Positions 6,079-7,807 of a stretch of 7,807 nucleotides of DNA are shown here, piece by piece (position 1 is the stretch's first letter; each line of letters starts with the position of its first letter). The notes beneath the pieces were generated by a model, which saw only the letters and a program-made list of their open reading frames with translations, ran no database searches and had not been told where the DNA came from. The stretch spans positions 1 through 7,807 of the forward strand of contig WLTJ01000066.1 in NCBI GenBank assembly GCA_009705435.1, given 5' to 3'. The position numbers and the translations under genes are program-made. This DNA comes from Actinomycetota bacterium. GTDB lineage: Bacteria; Actinomycetota; Acidimicrobiia; Acidimicrobiales; Ilumatobacteraceae.

Positions 6079-6164
6079 GCACAGGCATACTTCGCCGGCA
6101 AACTATCTTTCGGATACCTGTCACTCTGGTTGTGCTGGGGCTTTCGAGGCAACACACTTGAGGG
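6079..6164. other. 86-bp gap before the ABC-F gene
   Basis: This short gap separates the SGNH gene from the ABC-F gene. It contains TATCTT at 6104-6109, a possible -10 that would give a leader of roughly 48 nt, and an imperfect inverted repeat with ACAGG (6081-6085) and CCTGT (6117-6121) arms. There is no U-rich tract after it, so a Rho-independent terminator is not supported. Whether the ABC-F gene has its own promoter or is read through from mscL cannot be decided. Confidence 0.3.
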
Positions 6165-7781
6165 GTGCTTGCGGTCCATGATCTTTCGGTAGAGATTGGT
6201 GGTCGTCTCGTTGTTGAAGAGGCGACTTTCACTGTCATGCCTAAAGACAAGGTTGGACTGGTCGGCCGTAATGGGGCGGGGAAGACCACTTTGTTTAAGG
6301 TGCTCGGCGGTGAAGCCGAACCGATCGCCGGAAAAATCATGCGCAAGGGAGGCTTCGGATATCTTCCTCAAGACCCACGCATCGCTGGCATCTACGACGG
6401 TCGTACGGCGATTTCACACATTTTATCTGGTCGCAATATTGATGATGATTTGATGCGACTCGAGAAGTTGCGGATCACCATGGAGGAAGATTCCAGCGAA
6501 CGTAATGTGGCGCGCTATAGCCGCGCTGAAGAAGAGTTTTCACTGAAGGGTGGTTACGCCGCGGAAAGTGAAGCGCGCAGCATTGCTGCAGGACTTGGTA
6601 TGGCCGGATCTCGTCTAGATCTCGGCGTCGGTGTTTTATCAGGCGGAGAACGACGTCGAGTGGAACTATCGCGCATTTTGTTTGCTGGAAGTGATGTGTT
6701 GTTACTGGATGAACCGACGAATCACTTGGACATTGATGCCAAGAATTGGTTATTGGGTTTCTTGCGGCAGTATCGCGGCGCGCTTCTCGTGATTAGTCAC
6801 GACCTTGAACTGCTCGATGAAGCCATCACACGTGTTTTGCATCTTGATCGTGATGCTGAAGATGCGACGGGACATATCGTTGAATACAAAGGGACATACA
6901 GCCAATACCGTCGTTCGCGCGCCGAAGATGAAGAACGAATGATCAAAAAAGCGGCCCTGCAATCCAAAGAGATCAACCGTTTGCAAACTGTTGTCGATCG
7001 CTTTGGTGCTAAGGCCACAAAGGCAGCGATGGCCCATAGTATTGAAAAGCGTATTGATCGCTTGCAGGGTGAAAAGGTTGTGGCGCCTACTGGTGGTCGC
7101 GTGTTGCAAGTGAAATTTCCCGATCCTCCTTCGTGCGGTGTCACCGTCATTAACACTGAGCACTTGTGCAAGGGATACGGTGGACCTCCTGTCTTTGAAG
7201 ATGTCACATTTGATCTCGGTCGTGGCGAACGCTTGTTAGTTCTCGGACTGAATGGTGCGGGCAAGACCAGTCTGTTGCGAATTCTTGCTGGCGAGACACA
7301 GGCTGATATCGGTAACTTCTCATTCGGTCATCAGGTGCAGTGTGGCTACTACGCGCAAGAACACGACAACCTCAATACTGACGCAACTTTGCTGGAAAAC
7401 ATTCGTCGCGAAGTACCCAATGGTGTGGCTCTCACGGAAACTCAATTGCGCGGTCTGCTTGGCATGTTTGGTTTATCGGGGGAGAAGGTCAATCAGAAGT
7501 CGGGGACTTTGTCGGGTGGCGAAAAAACTAAACTTGCATTAGCAATGTTGATGGTTGGTCGCAACAATCTCTTGTTATTAGATGAACCGACCAACAACCT
7601 TGATCCACCTAGCCGCGAAGCCGTGGCGCAGGCCTTATCTGGGTGGAAGGGTGCGATTATTTTCGTGAGTCACGACACCGAATTCGTTGAGCATCTCAAG
7701 CCAACAAAAGTTCTCCTGATGCCTGATGGGCAAGTGGACTACTTCAGTCGTGACTGGCTGGAATTGGTGAGTTTGGCTTAA
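6165..7781 (+). CDS. ABC-F family ATP-binding protein
   Basis: A 538-residue protein with two ABC ATPase domains in one chain and no membrane segments, the ABC-F design; characterised members act on the ribosome in translation control or antibiotic protection, not in transport. Domain 1 has Walker A GRNGAGKT (34-41), signature LSGGE (158-162), Walker B/D-loop DEPTNHLD (182-189) and switch His212. Domain 2 has Walker A GLNGAGKT (361-368), LSGGE (449-453), DEPTNNLD (473-480) and His503. Both catalytic glutamates (Glu183, Glu474) are present. The interdomain linker (about 246-303) is charged and helical, with the AKATKAAMAHSIEKRIDRL pattern of the ribosome-reaching ABC-F linker. The protein ends soon after domain 2, so there is no Uup-like coiled-coil tail. 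The start is GTG at 6165: an in-frame TGA lies just upstream at 6159-6161 and no start codon fits downstream before Met25. Subfamily (EttA, Uup, antibiotic resistance) is not settled by eye. Confidence 0.93.
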   Translation: MLAVHDLSVEIGGRLVVEEATFTVMPKDKVGLVGRNGAGKTTLFKVLGGEAEPIAGKIMRKGGFGYLPQDPRIAGIYDGRTAISHILSGRNIDDDLMRLEKLRITMEEDSSERNVARYSRAEEEFSLKGGYAAESEARSIAAGLGMAGSRLDLGVGVLSGGERRRVELSRILFAGSDVLLLDEPTNHLDIDAKNWLLGFLRQYRGALLVISHDLELLDEAITRVLHLDRDAEDATGHIVEYKGTYSQYRRSRAEDEERMIKKAALQSKEINRLQTVVDRFGAKATKAAMAHSIEKRIDRLQGEKVVAPTGGRVLQVKFPDPPSCGVTVINTEHLCKGYGGPPVFEDVTFDLGRGERLLVLGLNGAGKTSLLRILAGETQADIGNFSFGHQVQCGYYAQEHDNLNTDATLLENIRREVPNGVALTETQLRGLLGMFGLSGEKVNQKSGTLSGGEKTKLALAMLMVGRNNLLLLDEPTNNLDPPSREAVAQALSGWKGAIIFVSHDTEFVEHLKPTKVLLMPDGQVDYFSRDWLELVSLA

Positions 7782-7807
7782 ACCCTCAGTTACCTGTGGG
7801 GAACCTA

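Noticed and set aside
6081..6121. Inverted repeat ACAGG...CCTGT as a terminator of the mscL/SGNH operon
   Set aside because: The arms are only 5 bp (8 with a mismatch) around a loop of about 30 nt, and no T-run follows.
5847..6371. Minus-strand open frame spanning the SGNH 3' end, the gap and the ABC-F 5' end
   Set aside because: It is antisense to two well supported genes, has no recognisable domain, and its Ser-rich tail mirrors the low-complexity tail of the SGNH gene.
7782..7807. Possible hairpin after the ABC-F stop (CCC near 7783 and GGGG near 7798)
   Set aside because: Only three or four pairs can form, and the window ends before any T-tract could be seen.

Overview
The window looks like an ordinary chromosomal stretch of an actinobacterium of moderate GC (roughly half by eye). 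Four things point that way: frequent GTG starts (four of eight genes), few convincing Shine-Dalgarno sites, several genes preceded by a TANNNT -10 hexamer 6-9 nt before the start codon (the usual layout of leaderless actinobacterial genes), and a lipoprotein with an Asp/Ser/Thr-rich C-terminal tail. That tail resembles lipoproteins of Acidimicrobiia, so a freshwater or marine Acidimicrobiia-type organism is my best guess, but it is an inference. No RNA gene, insertion sequence, CRISPR array or phage gene is visible.

Layout. 46-1133 (+): a short-chain dehydrogenase/reductase followed by a small DUF952 protein, joined by a GTGA stop/start overlap. 1134-2573 (-): an amidase-signature hydrolase whose stop codon abuts the DUF952 stop, forming the palindrome TGATCA. 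2613-3899 (+): an EntS-like MFS exporter divergent from the amidase across a 39-bp gap. 3889-4719 (-): an unrecognised protein with a charged N-terminal half and three C-terminal membrane segments, overlapping the MFS gene tail to tail by 11 bp. 4781-6078 (+): an MscL-type mechanosensitive channel and an SGNH-hydrolase lipoprotein, again joined by a GTGA overlap. 6165-7781 (+): an ABC-F ATPase with two complete ABC domains. The gene-free stretches are all under 100 bp.

Functionally this is a mosaic of housekeeping and envelope genes rather than one pathway. The best supported units are the two translationally coupled pairs, SDR/DUF952 and MscL/SGNH lipoprotein; the second puts a membrane tension valve with a predicted surface esterase. 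The two divergent gaps (2574-2612 and 4720-4780) each carry candidate -10 elements overlapping a short inverted repeat, and are the likely regulatory points. I found no convincing evidence of a new defence, mobile or biosynthetic system. The most interesting leads are the unrecognised membrane protein, the Asp-to-Ala change in the MscL N-terminal motif, and the symmetric promoter gaps.
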